A DNA stretch of 10,531 nt, from NCBI GenBank assembly GCA_016987375.1, contig PJRA01000443.1, positions 1,114,217 to 1,124,747 of the forward strand. The letters are read 5' to 3'. The position numbers and the translations under genes are program-made. The DNA is from Brachionus koreanus (taxonomy: Eukaryota > Rotifera > Eurotatoria > Ploima > Brachionidae). The notes under the pieces were generated by a model. That model did no database searches and was not told the DNA's origin. It was given only the letters and a program-made list of their open reading frames with translations. Positions 8,516 through 10,531 of the stretch are shown here, piece by piece (position 1 is the first letter of the stretch; the number at the start of each line of letters is the position of its first letter).

Positions 8516-8577
8516 GCACAGTGTTAAAATAGCAACCTCAAAAAAACAGTGTCAAAAAAGCATGCATTAAAAAAGCA
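8479..8577. repeat. Imperfect short repeats of the type CAGTGTYAAAAWAGCA
   Basis: Related words occur at 8480-8492 (GTTAAAATAACAA), 8519-8534 (CAGTGTTAAAATAGCA), 8547-8562 (CAGTGTCAAAAAAGCA) and 8564-8577 (GCATTAAAAAAGCA). They fill the gap between the two MULE relics and may be debris of element ends. Confidence 0.35.
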
Positions 8578-8669
8578 ATATTGATCTGAAACTCAAAGAT
8601 GATCAAAAACGCATATGTACTTAATAGCGTCTCTTTTCAATTTTGTTTTTATTTTTATTTCTTTTGAAA

Positions 8670-9830
8670 ATGGATGGTTTATCAAATGCTTTCAATGAGC
8701 TTGCAATTACAACAATTGATCCCAACAAAGTCCATGTTACTTTGTCACAAAAAAAGTTTCCCCAGCTTCTTTTTAAAAATTATTTTTTCCGAATGTCGGA
8801 TGCAAAAAAAATAAACCTTTTAGTTGGAGATGTACATTTAGTGGCTGTCGAGTTACTGGTAAAACTCAGGATAAGATAATCGGTGAACAATATCGATGAA
8901 GTAAATGATTTTGAACATCTTGACTCAGACGAAGACGATGATTCCGACTTCGTATTAAAAGAAAGACGACGTTTACTTAAAATTAAAGCTGCCTTGGCTG
9001 ATTAGCCCGCAAGAAAGATTATCAACAACGCTGCTTACCTTGACTACAGTGATTCGGTCTCTGCAAAGCTACCTTCATATGAAGCTGATCGTTTGGTAAT
9101 TTATAACGAAAAAAAAAAACACAACCCGATTTTCCGTCCGAACCAAACGATCTTAGTGAAATTAATCTGCCTGATTGGTTGAAGATGACAAAAAAGGGGA
9201 GATGTTTTTGTTATACGACAGCGAACGTTTTTTTATGTTTAGCACAGCTAAAAATTTGAAAATTATGGAGAATACCCACATATTTTGTGACGGGTCTTTC
9301 AAGTAAGCTCCAAAATTGTTTCACCCAATGTATACTATACATGCTGCAGTTGGGAGCCAATCTTCACCAGTGGTTTAATCGTTTCTAACGAGAAAAACCC
9401 AAGCTATTTACGAAAAAATGTTATCAGTTTAAAGGTACCATCTCAAAACTGTAGAGTTAAGAGAGTGTTTGAAACTACCACAAATGCTTGCTTATTTACC
9501 AGTGGTAGATGTCGCCGAGGCGTTCGATGAGCTAAACAAAAACAAAATAGAAGACGAACGAGTGTCCGAGTTTAATGCTTATTTTGAAAAAAACTATATT
9601 GGTCAAACAATAACTAGAAGAAGCCGTTATAATAAAGTGGTGATAGTTCGTTAAGAACCTTTGTTCTCGATCGATGTATGGAATGTTCATTCGCGATCAA
9701 TCGAGTGTTTACCAAGGACAACTAATTGCTGCGAAACTTGACATAAGGTTTTATCAAATATGCTTGTCGCACATCCATCGGTTTATAAGTTGGTCTTTGC
9801 GTTAATTCAAGAACAAAACAGAGTCAAGTC
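8670..9830 (+). pseudogene. FLYWCH-MULE transposase relic B (degenerate, internally deleted)
   Basis: From ATG 8670 the frame reads MDGLSNAFNELAITTIDPNK, then LSQKKFPQLLFKNYFFRM; a frameshift near 8815 continues as SWRCTFSGCRVTGKTQDK, which is the C-terminal half of a FLYWCH-type zinc finger. 8892-9120 is an acidic linker followed by RRRLLKIKAALAD, stop (9003-9005), PARKI. After shifts near 9125 and 9199 one frame carries LLYDSERFFMF, HIFCDGSFK (first catalytic Asp at 9289-9291), APKLFHPMYTIHAAVG, RKTQAIYEKMLS, LAYLPVVDVAEAFDEL, YFEKNYIGQT and VAHPSVYKLVFALIQEQ. Stops in this frame: 9304, 9376, 9430, 9652, 9739. Between KMLSV and LKLPQMLAYLPV the second catalytic Asp and the CxxH region typical of the family are absent, implying an internal deletion of very roughly 80-100 codons. 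Non-functional. Confidence 0.87.
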
Positions 9831-10531
9831 AAAAGTATTAATTATCTTTTTGCTAAAAATGATTATATTTTTTTATTATTTTTATCCAAATAAAATATCT
9901 ACTAAAAAAGAAAATTATCTACAGTTAGAAAATATACCCAAAATAAATTATATAAAGTATTGAAACAAATAATACTATTCAATTTTCTAAATCAAGAAAA
10001 AAATTCTAATGGCATCAAGTTTGCCAGAGTAAGTCTCGGACGCTGAAGTTTAGATATTAAAACAAGGATACTCTATAATAAATTCAATAAGAGACTTAAA
10101 GGGGTTACCTAGTGTCCTATGACTTAGGTCCGATTGGCACTATAATCTAAATATGTTATTTTAATCTAAAATAAAAAAAAATAATAATTCGGTTGTCAAA
10201 AAATATTCGAAAATAAAGTCATTTTAGATTAAATTTACATTGATTAATTAGGCACATGAAATTTAACATTGTCATTTTATTTTTCAAATTAATTAATTAT
10301 TTTTTATAGCCTTTTTTCAAATTTAATCTTTTCAATAAAACATTTAAATGGAATATTTTCCTTTATTAATTAAGAATTTATTTAAATTACTGAAATCGAA
10401 ACGAAAATGCAAAAGCAAATTTAACTTAATTTTTGCTTAATTTTCATTTATTTTTTGGATTTAGTTGAGGACTTTCTTAAATTAATTTAATTAATTAATT
10501 TAGAGTACAAAATTTCTAAAAATTGGTGGCA
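9831..10531. other. Downstream AT-rich flank, no recognised gene
   Basis: After the MULE homology ends, the same frame stays open to 9963 but becomes low-complexity (Ile, Phe, Lys, Tyr), typical of AT-rich non-coding DNA. A less AT-rich patch at 10098-10140 contains the small palindrome CCTATGACTTAGG. TTAATTAA-type tracts are frequent towards the end. No element end or RNA gene could be supported. Confidence 0.45.
10160..10233. repeat. 13-bp perfect inverted repeat
   Basis: TTTAATCTAAAAT (10160-10172) and ATTTTAGATTAAA (10221-10233) are exact reverse complements with a 48-base spacer. It is AT-rich, so it may be chance or a small hairpin of an old element. Confidence 0.5.

Noticed and set aside
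9760..9963. 67-codon ORF treated as a separate gene
   Set aside because: Its first 24 or so residues are the last block of the MULE transposase; the rest is AT-rich run-on.
10098..10140. Possible tRNA or element end in a less AT-rich patch
   Set aside because: No cloverleaf or A/B box pattern, and no inverted partner found elsewhere in the window.
1..10531. CRISPR arrays, bacterial operons, rRNA genes, toxin-antitoxin pairs
   Set aside because: No regularly spaced repeats, ribosome-binding-site-led gene strings or rRNA-like sequence; the window is eukaryotic.

Overview
The window looks like nuclear DNA of a small, AT-rich invertebrate. The one intact gene is a spliced two-pore-domain potassium (K2P) channel with a 53-bp first intron, and around it lie decayed eukaryotic transposons (Tc1/mariner, a hAT-like foldback element and two MULE relics, one with a FLYWCH-type zinc finger). 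High AT content, a very short intron and FLYWCH/MULE remnants would all suit a rotifer such as Brachionus, but the sequence does not prove this. No bacterial or organellar features were seen.

Layout. 1-1310: AT-rich upstream flank, with a possible splice acceptor and two tiny upstream ORFs just before the channel start. 1311-7070 (+): the K2P gene in three exons (1311-1666, 1720-1838, 5545-7070), 666 codons plus stop. The joins keep frame and restore a canonical first pore loop; the second intron splits the first Gly codon of the P1 GYG filter. Intron 2 (3706 bp) holds a decayed antisense Tc1-like transposase (2730-3579) and a 352-bp GC-rich foldback element with hAT-like ends (4861-5212). 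7071-7450: 3' UTR with a polyadenylation signal, then AT-rich spacer. 7453-7698: short ORF with clustered cysteines, possibly a transposase C-terminus. 8085-8515 (+): MULE transposase fragment A. 8670-9830 (+): MULE relic B, FLYWCH finger followed by transposase, with frameshifts, five stops in its last frame and an internal deletion. 9835-10531: AT-rich sequence without recognisable genes.

Biology. Only the channel appears functional. It has four membrane segments, two pore loops (TIGYG and TIGFG), a cytosolic M2-M3 loop of about 358 residues and a tail of only about 17 residues after M4. This plan resembles vertebrate TRESK (KCNK18) more than TREK or TASK channels, and the loop carries one match to the calcineurin docking consensus. 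I see no evidence for a multi-gene undescribed system; the points most worth checking are the loop of this channel and the transposon-loaded intron inside its selectivity filter codon.
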